Notes: generated by a model not told the origin, from the sequence alone. Positions 1 to 9,175 are shown, counted from the stretch's first letter. The stretch is 64,000 bases of DNA from Pirellulaceae bacterium (GCA_018402565.1 JAGYIQ010000004.1:558001-622000); one strand, 5' to 3'. Made by a program: numbers and translations.

Positions 1-2
1 CG

Positions 3-938
3 GCACCGTTTGGCGTGTCGCCGATCGGTTTGCAAGGGCTGATGTGGCCCCGGGCCACCGAGATCCTGGCGCGGGCCGCCACGCAGCACGAGCTACCGTT
101 TATCCTCAGCACCGTCGGCACCGCCAGTATCGAGACGGTCGCTGAAATCACGGGCGGCAAAGCCTGGTTCCAACTCTACCATCCCGCCGAGACCGAACTC
201 CGCGACAAGCTGCTGGATCGCGCCCAAGCCGCTGGGTTCCCCGTCTTGGTGATCCTGGCCGATACCCCCACCTTTGCTTACCGCCCCAAAGAGATCCGCA
301 ACGGCCTGTCGATCCCCCCCCGCATGTCCCTGCGCAACGTCCTGCAAATGCTGCGTTGCCCCACGTGGTGCCTGGGCCAATTGTCGGCCGGCAGTCCCGA
401 ATTCAAGACCATGAAACCTTACATTCCGCCGGGCCTCAGCATGAAGCACTTGGGCCTATTCATGAACAAGACCTTCTCCGGACGACTGACCGCCGACAAA
501 ATCCAAGCCATCCGCGACCGGTGGCCCGGGAAACTGGTGGTCAAAGGCGTCGTCACTCCCGAAGACGCGGAACTGGCCTTGCGACTGGGTGTCGACGGCC
601 TGATCGTGTCCAATCACGGCGGACGCCAATTGGATGCCGGCCCCTCCACGATCCACTCCCTGGCCGAACTCCGCGACGAATTCGGACACCGCACCACACT
701 GATGCTCGACAGCGGCGTCCGCAGCGGTCCTGACGTCGCCTGCGCCCTGGCCTCCGGCGCCAAGTTCGTCTTCCTCGGGCGCAGCTTCATGTACGGCGTC
801 GGCGCCTTGGGCCACTCCGGCGGCGATCACACGATGATTATGCTCAAGCGACAACTGCTGCAAGTCATGGAACAGATCGGCTGCGCTCAAATCGCCGACC
901 TGCCCCAACATCGGATGAAGCCGGGCTCGGCTTGTTGA
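3..938 (+). CDS. FMN-dependent alpha-hydroxy-acid dehydrogenase (LldD-like), 5' end missing
   Basis: The reading frame is open at the left edge of the window, so the start and roughly 70 N-terminal residues lie outside; about 311 residues remain. The protein belongs to the lactate/glycolate oxidase TIM-barrel family, which oxidises 2-hydroxy acids to 2-keto acids with FMN. Visible landmarks are a PFGVSPIGLQGLMWP strand near the visible start, the SNHGGRQLD segment that carries the catalytic His and the substrate-binding Arg in this family, and the FMN-phosphate region DSGVRSGPDV followed by GRSFMYGVGALG. Substrate cannot be read from sequence; lactate, glycolate or another hydroxy acid are all possible. 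The last residues (GSAC) and the TGA stop are encoded by the end of a repeat element (family A), so the C-terminus may differ from that of relatives. Confidence 0.88.
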   Translation, partial: APFGVSPIGLQGLMWPRATEILARAATQHELPFILSTVGTASIETVAEITGGKAWFQLYHPAETELRDKLLDRAQAAGFPVLVILADTPTFAYRPKEIRNGLSIPPRMSLRNVLQMLRCPTWCLGQLSAGSPEFKTMKPYIPPGLSMKHLGLFMNKTFSGRLTADKIQAIRDRWPGKLVVKGVVTPEDAELALRLGVDGLIVSNHGGRQLDAGPSTIHSLAELRDEFGHRTTLMLDSGVRSGPDVACALASGAKFVFLGRSFMYGVGALGHSGGDHTMIMLKRQLLQVMEQIGCAQIADLPQHRMKPGSAC

Positions 939-1267
939 TTTTTCCAGACTTGCACGCGAATGGGTTGCCCGATTCAACAAAATCGGGAAAAAACGCGGCG
1001 TTTCCCCATCAATCGAAACGCTTGACGCGTTCCGCTACGGAAAAATCAGCCCGTTGATTTTTCCAGACTTACAAGCGAATTCGTCGCCCACGTCAAGGAA
1101 ACCTGGCGAAAACACGACGTTCTCGAGCCAATCGAAATGCTTGAGGGCTTGTTGATTTTCCCAGACTTACAAGCGAATTCGTCGCCCGATTTAACAAAAT
1201 CGGGAAAAAACGCGGCGTTTCCCCATCAATCGAAATGCTTGACGCATTCCGCTACGGAAAAATCAAC
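929..1267. repeat. Three tandem copies of family A inverted-repeat element
   Basis: This stretch fills the whole gap between two converging genes. Copy 1 starts with GGCTTGTTGATTTTTCC (929-945) and ends in GGAAAAATCAGC (1039-1050). A decayed copy 2 starts at 1051. Copy 3 starts at 1145 and ends with GGAAAAATCAACC (1256-1268). Each intact copy is about 120 bp, contains a small hairpin (CCCGAT..AAAATCGGG) and a segment CGCTTGACGCGTTCCGCTACGG. A near-identical element with perfect 18-bp ends lies at 41331-41459. No coding content is seen. The hairpins could act as a bidirectional terminator. Confidence 0.85.
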
Positions 1268-2026
1268 CTAACGCAACAGTGGACTCAAAACGGCGACCAA
1301 ACCCAACAACAGCAGCAACACCAGGGTCACGTACCGGAGTCGCTCGCGGCCCAACCAAGTTCCCACTCGCAGCCCCGCCCATGTCACCACCAATAACCAC
1401 GGCACCAACAGCAGCGTCATCAGCAACGGCTGCAGGACTCGAGCACCAAAAAATAAATACAAAATCAAAAACGCCGGCCCCAAACTGATCAGGTACATGC
1501 TGAAGAGGAAGCCACGGCTACGTCGCGTCCCCCAACCGTGCGCCTGGACCCAAAACACCATCAATGGCCCGCCCATCCCCACCAAGCCCTGCATCAAGCC
1601 CGAGCCAAAAAAGGCCGCAATCGTCCACGGGGTCGGCACAACCTCCACCGGCCGCGGTCGCAACCACAAAATCGATAACGTGACCAAAATCACGCCCACC
1701 CCCACGCCCTGCTGCAACGCCTGCCGCGGAAACCCTTCGATCTGGTACAACAGGTACGCCCCCAAAGGCAAGCCCAACAATCGCAGCACCCCCGGCACCG
1801 CCAAGTCACGCCCGCGGATCTCGTCGCGAAACGACCACACGCCGTAGATGTTTTGCGGTACCGTCGAGATCAATAGCGCTGCCTGCGCCTCCGGAATCCC
1901 AAAGTACCCACTGAGCAGCAGCAACGGAATCGTCAACAGGCCCGCCGCAAAACCCGACGAGGCCTGGATAAAGATCCCCACCGACAACACGACGGTCAAG
2001 ATCGAGCCGATGATGATCGTGTCCAC
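1268..2026 (-). CDS. TauE/SafE-family membrane transporter
   Basis: A 252-residue, strongly hydrophobic protein with about eight predicted membrane segments. The family (formerly DUF81) exports or exchanges small anions such as sulfite, sulfoacetate or organosulfur compounds across the inner membrane. Family-like features are the two half-repeats with glycine-rich loops, SSGFAAGLLTIPLLLL near residue 23 in the first half and GLMQGLVGMGGPLMVFWVQ in the second. The start ATG gives a normal N-terminus (MDTIIIGSILTVVLSVG). The TAG stop directly touches the end of the family A element. In a sulfatase-rich genome a sulfur-anion exporter is plausible, but the substrate is inferred only from the family. 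The ~160 bp directly upstream holds nothing recognisable, and a hairpin-repeat array follows. Confidence 0.85.
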   Translation of the reverse strand: MDTIIIGSILTVVLSVGIFIQASSGFAAGLLTIPLLLLSGYFGIPEAQAALLISTVPQNIYGVWSFRDEIRGRDLAVPGVLRLLGLPLGAYLLYQIEGFPRQALQQGVGVGVILVTLSILWLRPRPVEVVPTPWTIAAFFGSGLMQGLVGMGGPLMVFWVQAHGWGTRRSRGFLFSMYLISLGPAFLILYLFFGARVLQPLLMTLLLVPWLLVVTWAGLRVGTWLGRERLRYVTLVLLLLLGLVAVLSPLLR

Positions 2027-2185
2027 CGCAGTCCAGTCAGCATTGCTGCAAAATAAAATCCAACATCTTTACTCAAACCCGGCGGTCCGAAAGTTCGACA
2101 ACCATCCTGCCCGCCGCAAAAAAACGACTCACGCGTCTCCACTGCATTTTACATCCACGGCCCGCACGTTGCCTAGGCCGCGATC

Positions 2186-2960
2186 GGAACAGGACTCGGC
2201 ACAGGAAGCTCATCACTCGGTTTTCTCTGCACACTTCCCCCCCTCTGCGGTTCTTCACCTTCAGGCCGACAGAAAACATGAACCACCAGTAATAGTAAGG
2301 ACGCAAAGCCAGACAGCCGCTGCCCGGTTTTCTCTGCGTACTTCCTACCTCTGCGGTTCTTCTCCTTCGGGCCAGCAGAAAACATGAACCGCCAGCAATA
2401 GTAAGAACGCAGAGCCAGACAGCCGCTGCCGGGTTTTCTCTGCGTACTTCCTACCTCTGCGGTTCTTCTCCCTCGGGCCAGCAGAAAACATGAACCGCGA
2501 GCAATCGTTTGAACGCAGAGCAAGACAGCCGCTGCCCGGTTTTCTCTGCGTACTTCCTACCTCTGCGGTTCTCCTCCTTCTGGCCAGCAGAAAACATGGA
2601 CCTCGAGCAATCGTTTGAACGCAGAGCAAGACAGCCGCTGCCCGGTCTTCTCTGCGTACTTCCCCCCTCTGCGGTTCTTTCTCCTTCAGGCCAGCAGAAA
2701 ACATGAACCGCCAGCAGATGGTAAGAACGCAGAGCCAGACAGCGGCTGCCCGGTCTTCTCTGCGTACTTCCTACCTCTGCGGTTCTCCTCCCTCGGGCCA
2801 GCAGAAAACATGAACCGCCAGCAATCGTTTGAACGCAGAGCAAGACAGCCGCTGCCCGGTCTTCTCTGCGTACTTCCCCCCTCTGCGGTTCTCCTCCTGT
2901 GGGCCAGCAGAAAAGCTGAACCGCGAGAGATGGGAAGAACGCAGAACCAGACAGACGCGG
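2186..2960. repeat. Hairpin-repeat array 1 (family D, ~106-bp period)
   Basis: About seven units spaced ~106 bp apart, with GAACCGC-type starts near 2280, 2386, 2491, 2597, 2705, 2812 and 2919. Each unit begins GAACCGC..GAACGCAGAGC and returns as CTCTGCGTACTTCC..CCTCTGCGGTTC, so the two halves are imperfect inverted repeats that can fold into an ~80-nt hairpin, followed by a ~25-bp spacer ending in CAGCAGAAAACATG. The many short open frames here are read-through of the repeat and shift between units. The array runs up to one base from the stop codon of the LarA-like gene at 2962. Confidence 0.9.
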
Positions 2961-2961
2961 C

Positions 2962-4266
2962 TTACAGCGGGGCAGGGCGGCGACCGGCCAACTTCTCCCG
3001 CGTGGACCACAGACCAGCCGAAGGGGTGCTGATAAAAAAGACTTCCTCGCCGTCGGGCATCGTATTCCAGCCCTCGGTCATCTTCGCGGGGTCGTAGTGA
3101 CGCAAGACTTCGTTCACATCAGCGTACTCGTAGCCAACGCTCTCGATCTCGGCCCGCGTCAGCTTCCCGGGCGCATAACGAATCGTAAACCGCCCGTCAC
3201 TGGTCCCGTGAATCAAGTGAGCGGTCCCATGCCCGACATCCTGCATGTCTTGATTCTGTTTGTACAGCTCCAAGATCTCGTTCCGCGTGCGGTACCCGTA
3301 CTTGCGAATCAAGGCGTCCACTTCCGGTTGCTCACCGAAGCGTTCCACCCCCGGCGCGATCACCAACAACTCGCCACCATCGGCCATCGCCATTCGCGTG
3401 CGGTAGACGGCCTTATTGGCCACCCAGGTAGCACGGAACTCGTCAGCCTGCATGACGGCCACAATTTTCTTGACCGGTCGATCGAACACCGTGATGTTCT
3501 GCTCGCGACTGGCCCGGGCCGCCATCAAGTACGTCTCCAAATCGTCACCCACATACACGCCCGTGTGCACCAAGCGGTTCTCCGCATCACGCGACATCAC
3601 GACTTGGAAATACAGATCCGGCAAATGCGACAAGTACTGGTCCTCCGCCCAGTTATAACAAGCGCGGAGCGGCGTGATCAGCTGCCCCAAGTTGTTCTCG
3701 CAGCCGTACACTCCCGCCGCCATATGCGAGGCACAGATGGTCTGCTTACCACCCAAGCCAATGAAGTAGTTCTTGTTATGATTGGCGAACCCCAAGACCT
3801 CATGCGGAACCACATGCCCAATGTTGATGATCAAGTCCCACGGCTCGGTGACCGTCATCGTATTGAGTTCAACCGGGATATCCCAGTCCGCAATCCCACC
3901 CGTGGTTTCGGACACCAGGTCCCCCGGGATCGTGCCCACGTTCGTAATGCCCCCTTTCCAGTCGTGCGGGTGGATCCGCTCGTGGGGTATCGAGCCAAAC
4001 ATCCACTTGTTCTCGGCCTCGGTATGCGGAATGTGTTGCCCCAAGGTCGGAATGACATGGATGTCGCAGGTGGCCGGCAACAGATTGTAGATCGTCTCGG
4101 TGATCCAACCCGACCCCGAATGGGCCCGCGTCAGATCCGGCGGCAACAACAACACGCGACGGAAGTCACAACCCAACCGCGTCCGCGCCTCATCCAGCGT
4201 CCGCTGGCACATCGCTTCGATCTCGGCTCGACTGATGAATGGCGCTTCTTGATAAAACCACGGCAT
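2962..4266 (-). CDS. LarA-like (DUF2088) lactate-racemase-domain protein
   Basis: A 434-residue cytoplasmic protein with no signal peptide, resembling the nickel-pincer racemase family, whose founder LarA interconverts D- and L-lactate. Supporting features are the N-terminal PPDLTRAH segment (the DxTR motif typical of the family), a histidine-rich centre (INIGHVVPHEVLGFANHNKN) and the overall length, close to LarA at about 425 residues. Many planctomycete members act on unknown 2-hydroxy acids, so lactate is not assured. No larB, larC or larE cofactor genes are in the window. The FMN hydroxy-acid dehydrogenase about 2 kb away may be functionally related, but an exporter and repeats separate them. 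Confidence 0.82.
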   Translation of the reverse strand: MPWFYQEAPFISRAEIEAMCQRTLDEARTRLGCDFRRVLLLPPDLTRAHSGSGWITETIYNLLPATCDIHVIPTLGQHIPHTEAENKWMFGSIPHERIHPHDWKGGITNVGTIPGDLVSETTGGIADWDIPVELNTMTVTEPWDLIINIGHVVPHEVLGFANHNKNYFIGLGGKQTICASHMAAGVYGCENNLGQLITPLRACYNWAEDQYLSHLPDLYFQVVMSRDAENRLVHTGVYVGDDLETYLMAARASREQNITVFDRPVKKIVAVMQADEFRATWVANKAVYRTRMAMADGGELLVIAPGVERFGEQPEVDALIRKYGYRTRNEILELYKQNQDMQDVGHGTAHLIHGTSDGRFTIRYAPGKLTRAEIESVGYEYADVNEVLRHYDPAKMTEGWNTMPDGEEVFFISTPSAGLWSTREKLAGRRPAPL

Positions 4267-4352
4267 GTTTTCTGCTTTCTTTCTTCCTAATCACACTTTA
4301 TCTAAAATCGACCCCAGCCACCTTCACCCGTACCGACCCAACCGTACCGACT

Positions 4353-4717
4353 TCAACCGTCGGGATCGTTCAACAGGTCCTGCAACCGGGTGCGAAAGGG
4401 TTCTGGGTACTTCTGCGGCCACGCTCCATCGATCAACCCCAGACCGATCATGTCGCGGAGATGCATACGGTCTCTGTCGAGAAACGCGTTCAACTTCATC
4501 CGCACCAAACCCTCCAACGAGATGGTCGTGAAGTCATCGGCTCGAGCCGACGGTTCGATATCTGGATTCGGCTCGCCTCCGCGTTCGACGTTGCCCACCA
4601 ATAACACATGCACAGCATCCCGAGCGGAACCGTCTTACGCAAACGTTCGTTGACCTTCTCCACCGCACGCTCCATCCGCCGCCAGAGTTCCTCGCCCGTT
4701 ATGGTAAAGTCCACCAT
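4353..4717 (-). pseudogene. Nucleotidyltransferase-family remnant with internal deletion
   Basis: Two matching pieces lie in different frames. The N-terminal piece starts with ATG at 4717 and reads MVDFTITGEELWRRM up to about VNERLRKTV. The C-terminal piece, from about 4627 down to the stop at 4353, reads SGDAVHVLLVGNVERGG, then LVRMKLNAFLDRDRMHLRDM and ends LLNDPDG. Together these look like the two ends of the ~200-residue nucleotidyltransferase-like proteins common in planctomycetes. The middle, which should carry the G-[GS] and DxD catalytic region, is missing at the junction near 4627-4632, and the frame is broken there. No function is expected. This is recalled family resemblance, not a search result. 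Confidence 0.68.
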
Positions 4718-4743
4718 CGTCAGTCCTCCGACCCTCACTCCAG

Positions 4744-4951
4744 GTAACCGTTCACGCCCAGTAGGATCACACCCAGTAGGATCACACCCAGTAGGATCAC
4801 GCCCGGTAGGATGTCGTGCAGCAAGTCGGGCTAACCGTAGGATCGTTTGCGAGTCAAAGCAACTGGAGAACGCTACCGGTTTGCCCCGAGAACCATCCGA
4901 CTTGCGGAATGCACCAGCCCCAAGGATGACCTCCCACCCGTGAACGGTTAC
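4744..4951. repeat. Family B MITE-like element, complete copy
   Basis: A 208-bp element with perfect 12-bp terminal inverted repeats, GTAACCGTTCAC at 4744-4755 and GTGAACGGTTAC at 4940-4951. Just inside the left end are four tandem copies of a 14-bp unit (CAGTAGGATCACAC). The core contains the segments AGCAAGTCGGGCTAAC, GATCGTTTGCGAG and CCGACTTGCGGAATGCACCA, which recur at about 8890-9000, 12150-12370 and, reversed, at 17864-18005. No transposase is encoded. Target-site duplications are not obvious. Confidence 0.85.
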
Positions 4952-5086
4952 TTCAATTCTACCATAATCGCTCTACCCAACAAGCTTCGGCCAATCACCC
5001 ACACCGCCCTAACAGGGCCCCGACACCGCCCCCGCACCGCCGAGAATCTGCTACGCTAGAATCCACGCGGCTTGCCGCGGCAACCT

Positions 5087-5225
5087 AGTGCTTTGTCACA
5101 GCCAGAACTTGGCGTGTGGTAAAGGGGGCAGGAGTCAATTGTGCGGAGCACGCAGGGCCGTTCCAGCAATTGACGCCTGCCCCCTTTACCACACCGATCC
5201 CAAAATCAAACGGTGACAAAGCACT
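5087..5225. repeat. Family C palindromic MITE-like element, complete copy
   Basis: A 139-bp element with perfect 13-bp ends, AGTGCTTTGTCAC (5087-5099) and GTGACAAAGCACT (5213-5225). It continues inward as a second inverted pair: GTGTGGTAAAGGGGGCAGG and CAATTG on the left match CAATTGACGCCTGCCCCC and TTTACCACAC on the right, so the whole element can fold into one long stem. Related copies lie at 48013-48123, 54351-54380 and as a fragment at 25821-25838. It lies directly upstream of the M1 peptidase gene and could influence its transcription. Confidence 0.88.
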
Positions 5226-5262
5226 GTTTCCTCGTTCCACCGACTCCCTGCTAGGTACAACC

Positions 5263-7386
5263 ATGGCCCCAGCCACTCGGCAGACCCTGGACCCTCGAAA
5301 TACCCGATATCTTCGCCGCTGGATTAACGGCCCAGCGGGACGGAACCCGTGCATCCGGCGGTTGCTCGGCTGCTGCCTCGCCGTTCTGCTCAGCAGCCAA
5401 GCCTGGGGCTGGCCAGTGCCCCTGACCACCCTGGCCCAAGAGGCGGCAGCTCCCGAGACACCCTACCGCGCGATGCGGGCGCGGAACGACAGGAACATCT
5501 TCTCGCCACTCGATCTGCCCACGCCCAACCGCCGTCGCACCGCCGCTGGCCTGCCCGGCCCCGACTACTGGCAACAACAGGTCGACTACCGCATGGAAGT
5601 GCAGTTGGACCCTGACGCAGAAACCGTCCAGGCCGTGGCCCACGTGACGTACACCAACCACAGCCCCGACCCACTGCCGTTCCTCTGGCTGTCACTCGAG
5701 CAGAACATCTTCCGCGACGAGAGCCTGGGCTGGAAAGCCTCGCAGCCCCGCGGACGCGTGCAAAGCCGCGGCCGAGTCAACGGCGGCTACGACATTCAAT
5801 ATGTCCGCTCCGGTGCCGAGGAACTGAACTTGGTCGTCCACGATACGCTGGGGCGATTGGACCTGCCCAGGCCCGTGGCTCCCAACGGCGGACAGCTCAA
5901 GTTTCAAATCGCTTGGTCGTTCAAGGTCCCGGAAGATGGCATCAATCGCCACGGCATTCGCCGCGTCGAGGCCGGGAAGATCTTTCAAATCGCTCAGTGG
6001 TTCCCGCACGTGTGCAAATACGACGATGTGCACGGCTGGAACGCCCTGCCGTACCTGGGCCAAGGCGAGTTCTACACCGACTTCGGCTCGTACGAAGTCC
6101 AGATCACCGCCCCCCGCGGCTACGTCGTTCTGGCGACCGGCGAACTGAAGAATCCGCAGCAAGTCCTGACCGCCGAGCAACTCAATCGACTGGCGTTTGC
6201 CGCCGGCAGCCGCACGACGGTCGCGATTCGCTCGGCCGACGAGATCGGCACCGAGGCTGCTTACCCCGACGGCGAGGGGCCTTTGACGTGGCGGTTTCAA
6301 GCCGACCAAGTCCGCTCGTTTGCTTGGACCGCCTCCAACGCCACCATCTGGGACGCCGCGGCGGTGCTGTGGGACGATGGCCAAGCGGTCTTGGTCCAAT
6401 CGGTTTATCCGGTCGAAGCCCAAGCCGCCTGGTCGGAAAGCACCCAGATGTTGCGGCACTCGCTGCAACACTACAGCGAGCGCTGGTTCCGCTACCCCTA
6501 CCCGACGGCCACCAACGTCAACGGACCCTCCGGTGGCATGGAGTATCCCATGATGCTCTTCTGCAGCGGCGATAACGACCGCGACTTCCTGTTTCAAGTC
6601 ACCTCACACGAGATCGGACACACGTGGTTCCCGATGGTGGTCAACTCAGACGAACGCCGCCACGCTTGGATGGACGAGGGTTTTAACACCTTCATGAACG
6701 CGTACGATCGCTTGGAGACATTCGACGAGGAAGTCTATGGCGCCGATCCGCCAGCGCCCCTACGGCCCGTGTCGCTGCGGCAGTTCGGTCGGTTCAACGC
6801 CAGCTCCGCCAGTGGCCCGGTGGTTCGTCCACCGGATCAAATCCAGCCGAACCTCGTCGGCCGCTTGGCCTATGCCAAACCAGGCGCTGGCTTGCAGTAC
6901 TTGCGTGAAGACGTCTTGGGTCCGGAGCGATTCGATGCCGCCTTCCAGCACTACATCCGCGCCTGGGCTTTCAAGTCACCGCAGCCAGCCGACTTCTTCC
7001 GCTGCATGGAAAATGGGACCGGCATGAACCTGGATTGGTTCTGGCGCGGCTGGTTCCTCGAGAACCTCCGACTTGATCAGGGCGTCGTCTCGGTCGAACC
7101 CACGCCCACCGGAGACGCGGTCGAAATCGTGATCGGCAACTACGGCCCGATGGTCATGCCCGTCACCTTGGAGGTCACGTTCAGCGACGGATCCCAACAA
7201 CGCCTTGCGCTGCCCGTACAAATCTGGCACTACACCAACCGCTGGCCCATTCGCCTCGATATCGCCGGCAAGACCCTGCAAAAAGTCACTGTCGATCCCG
7301 ACCGACGCTTGCCCGACAATCGCAGAACCAACAACGTCTGGCAAGCCGACAACGATTCCGGAGACTCTACCGACAAAGACGACTAA
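5263..7386 (+). CDS. Secreted M1-family zinc metallopeptidase (aminopeptidase-like)
   Basis: A 707-residue protein. The open frame extends upstream into the family C repeat, but the ATG at 5263 is preferred because it follows the element and gives a basic N-terminus before a hydrophobic signal segment (LLGCCLAVLLSSQAWG, about residues 41-56). The M1 zinc site is complete: HEIGH at residues 449-453, 18 residues, then Glu472 in MDEGFN. The substrate-recognition motif, GxMEN in classic members, appears as GGMEYP at about 424-429. The family removes N-terminal residues from peptides; planctomycete members of this type are usually exported. The C-terminal ~150 residues form a beta-rich region ending in an acidic tail. 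It appears monocistronic and is followed by a repeat region. Confidence 0.9.
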   Translation: MAPATRQTLDPRNTRYLRRWINGPAGRNPCIRRLLGCCLAVLLSSQAWGWPVPLTTLAQEAAAPETPYRAMRARNDRNIFSPLDLPTPNRRRTAAGLPGPDYWQQQVDYRMEVQLDPDAETVQAVAHVTYTNHSPDPLPFLWLSLEQNIFRDESLGWKASQPRGRVQSRGRVNGGYDIQYVRSGAEELNLVVHDTLGRLDLPRPVAPNGGQLKFQIAWSFKVPEDGINRHGIRRVEAGKIFQIAQWFPHVCKYDDVHGWNALPYLGQGEFYTDFGSYEVQITAPRGYVVLATGELKNPQQVLTAEQLNRLAFAAGSRTTVAIRSADEIGTEAAYPDGEGPLTWRFQADQVRSFAWTASNATIWDAAAVLWDDGQAVLVQSVYPVEAQAAWSESTQMLRHSLQHYSERWFRYPYPTATNVNGPSGGMEYPMMLFCSGDNDRDFLFQVTSHEIGHTWFPMVVNSDERRHAWMDEGFNTFMNAYDRLETFDEEVYGADPPAPLRPVSLRQFGRFNASSASGPVVRPPDQIQPNLVGRLAYAKPGAGLQYLREDVLGPERFDAAFQHYIRAWAFKSPQPADFFRCMENGTGMNLDWFWRGWFLENLRLDQGVVSVEPTPTGDAVEIVIGNYGPMVMPVTLEVTFSDGSQQRLALPVQIWHYTNRWPIRLDIAGKTLQKVTVDPDRRLPDNRRTNNVWQADNDSGDSTDKDD

Positions 7387-7454
7387 GAATTCGTCCGTGA
7401 TTAAACTAATTAAGCAGCAATCAGCCGACGTGCGATAGCACTCGGTTTTTGAAA

Positions 7455-8370
7455 AAAACAGACAACCACGAAAAACACGAACCGCACGAAAGGAAAACCT
7501 AGAAAGGTTTGTAGCCGTTCACGCCCCGCAGAGAACCTGAACCGCGAGAGATGGGAAGGTCGCAGAGGAAGACAGCGGTGGCCCGGTATACTCTGCGTAC
7601 TTCCGCCTCCGCGGTGTTTCATCTTCGGGCCGGCAGAAATTTTAAACCGCTGGAGATGGGAAGGACGCCTAGGAAGACAGCGGCCGCCCGGCATTCTCTG
7701 CGTACTTCCGCCTCTGCGGTTCATCTTCGGGCCAGCAGAAAACTTAAACCGCGAGAGATGGGAAGGTCGCAGAGGAAGATAATGGTCGCTCGGTATTCTC
7801 TGCGTACTTCCGCCTCTGCAGTTTTTTCCTCATGGTGACGAAATTTCAGACGCGAGAAGGTGGGAGGACGCGGAGAGATAACGACAACCGATACTATCTT
7901 TGCCATGCTTTGCTTCCCTCTGCGTTCAAACCTGTTCGGGCCGGCAGAAAATTTGAACCGCAAAGATGGGAAGGGCGCAGAGCAAGACAGCGGTCGCTCG
8001 GTATTCTCTGCGTACTTCCGCCTCTGCGGTGTTTCTCCTTCGGGCCGGCAGAAAACTTGAACCGCGAGAGGCGGAAGGGGGCGCGAGAGGAAGACAGCGG
8101 CCGCCCGGTATTCTCTGCGTACTTCCCGCCTCTGCGGTGTTTCTTCTTCGGGCCGGCAGAAAATTTGAACCGCGAGAGACGGGAAGGGCGCAGAGGAAGA
8201 CAACCGTTGCTCGGTATTCTCTGCGTACTTCCGCCCTCTGCAGTTCATCTCTTCGGGCCAGCAGGAAATTTGAACCGCAAGAGATGGGTAGGACGCCGAG
8301 GAGGACAGCGGTGGCCCGATATTCTCTGCGTACTTCCCCCTCTGCGGTTTTTTTCTTGTTGGCGGATCGT
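7455..8370. repeat. Hairpin-repeat array 2 (family D) with CACGAAA-type leader
   Basis: The stretch opens with ACCACGAAAAACACGAACCGCACGAAAG (two abutting parts, 7466-7493) and then carries about seven family D units starting near 7530, 7636, 7745, 7955, 8058, 8167 and 8272, with one divergent unit at about 7840-7950. Each unit pairs GAACCGCGAGAG..GACGCAGAGG with CTCTGCGTACTTCC..CTCTGCGGT. It is the same family as the array at 2186-2960 but belongs to a different sequence subgroup (AGATGGGAAGG in place of AGCAATCGTTTG). No real gene is seen inside; the open frames are read-through of the repeat. Confidence 0.87.
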
Positions 8371-8392
8371 CAGGAGTCATGGGAGATCGATC

Positions 8393-8608
8393 ATGGATCG
8401 TGAAACACTGCTGCAAGCCATTGAGAATGGTCCGGTGCGCGTGACGATGAACGATGGATCGAGTTACGACATAGGTGGTCTGCGTGATGTCGCCGTGGAC
8501 AGCAGTACTTGCTACTTGATGCAACGCGGGCCCGACGGCCGCTATCGCGCGATCTGGTTGGCTTTGGTTTGCATGACCAAAATCGAGCAGTTGTCGACCG
8601 CTTCCTGA
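8393..8608 (+). CDS. Small conserved planctomycete hypothetical protein
   Basis: A 71-residue protein beginning MDRETLLQAIENGPVRVTM and containing NDGSSYDIGGLRDVAV, YLMQRGPDGRYRAIWLALV and MTKIEQL. It resembles a small-protein type common in planctomycetes, about 70-90 residues, in which an N-terminal helix is followed by a short beta-barrel-like segment (pattern: residue-rich strand, DGxxYDI, hydrophobic strand, xxxIExL). Function unknown. The ATG at 8393 is preferred because GGGAG sits 7 bases upstream; a longer frame runs back into the repeat array and is not credible. It stands alone between repeat blocks. Confidence 0.6.
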   Translation: MDRETLLQAIENGPVRVTMNDGSSYDIGGLRDVAVDSSTCYLMQRGPDGRYRAIWLALVCMTKIEQLSTAS

Positions 8609-8639
8609 GCAACAATGTCAAAGCCTAGCGGCTTGCTAA

Positions 8640-8768
8640 AACGATGCGGCCTGGCAACCGGTTCGCTTCCTCAACCGGGGGATCAACATCGGTGCCACGA
8701 CGATCGAAGACCCGACCGGTCGGCCGCTGTTCTTGGTCGACCACCCGCCGCTACCGGAGTTGATTTAG
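8640..8768 (+). pseudogene. C-terminal gene fragment of unknown protein
   Basis: A 42-codon open stretch without a start codon, beginning right after an in-frame TAA and reading NDAAWQPVRFLNRGINIGAT, then TIEDPTGRPLFLVDHPPLPE and LI before a TAG stop. The composition is protein-like, unlike the repeat-derived frames around it, which suggests the 3' end of a decayed gene. The family is not recognised. It lies 31 bases downstream of the small CDS ending at 8608. Confidence 0.4.
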
Positions 8769-8825
8769 TCGACGGCGTTCACAACCGCCATGGATCGAAT
8801 TAAGGCTGCGAGGGGAGAAAGAACG

Positions 8826-9175
8826 GTAACCGTTCACTCCGCGGAGAAAGTTTGATCCGCGAGAAATGGGAAGGGCTGGAGGAATTCGTAGGGTGTCGTG
8901 GAACAAGTCGGGCTAACAGCACGATTGTTTGCGAGCGAGGGCAACTGGAGAATGTCACGAGTAGACGCCTCGAACGATCCGACTTGTGGAACGCACCATC
9001 CCCTAGCCAAAACTTCTCGGCGGACATCCCCCCTCTGCGGTGTTCACTTTTTTGGGCCGGCCGGAAGTTTGAACCGCGAGAGATGGGAAGGGCGCAGAGG
9101 AAGACAGCGGTCGCTCGGTATTCTCTGCGTACTTCCGCCTCTGCGGTGTCTCCGTCCTCAGGCCGGCAGGAAATT
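8826..9175. repeat. Mosaic of family B element and family D hairpin units
   Basis: A family B left end (GTAACCGTTCAC, 8826-8837) is followed at once by a piece of a family D unit (GATCCGCGAGAAATGGGAAGG, two abutting parts, about 8853-8873), then the family B core (ACAAGTCGGGCTAACA, CGATTGTTTGCGAG, CCGACTTGTGGAACGCACCA, about 8903-8998), then another family D unit from about 9028 to 9170. The family B right end is missing. The arrangement suggests that one repeat inserted into, or recombined with, the other. Confidence 0.75.

Noticed and set aside
2173-3097. Several 65-160-residue frames in hairpin array 1
   Set aside because: All read the same repeat in several frames on both strands (for example repeated FSAYF or KYAEKTGQR); no frame is protein-like across units.
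3097-4290. 397-residue plus-strand frame opposite the LarA-like gene
   Set aside because: It is the antisense shadow of a well-supported gene in GC-rich DNA; composition is His/Arg/Gln rich without motifs.
5116-5262. Longer start for the M1 peptidase
   Set aside because: The extension is the family C palindrome and would bury the signal peptide.
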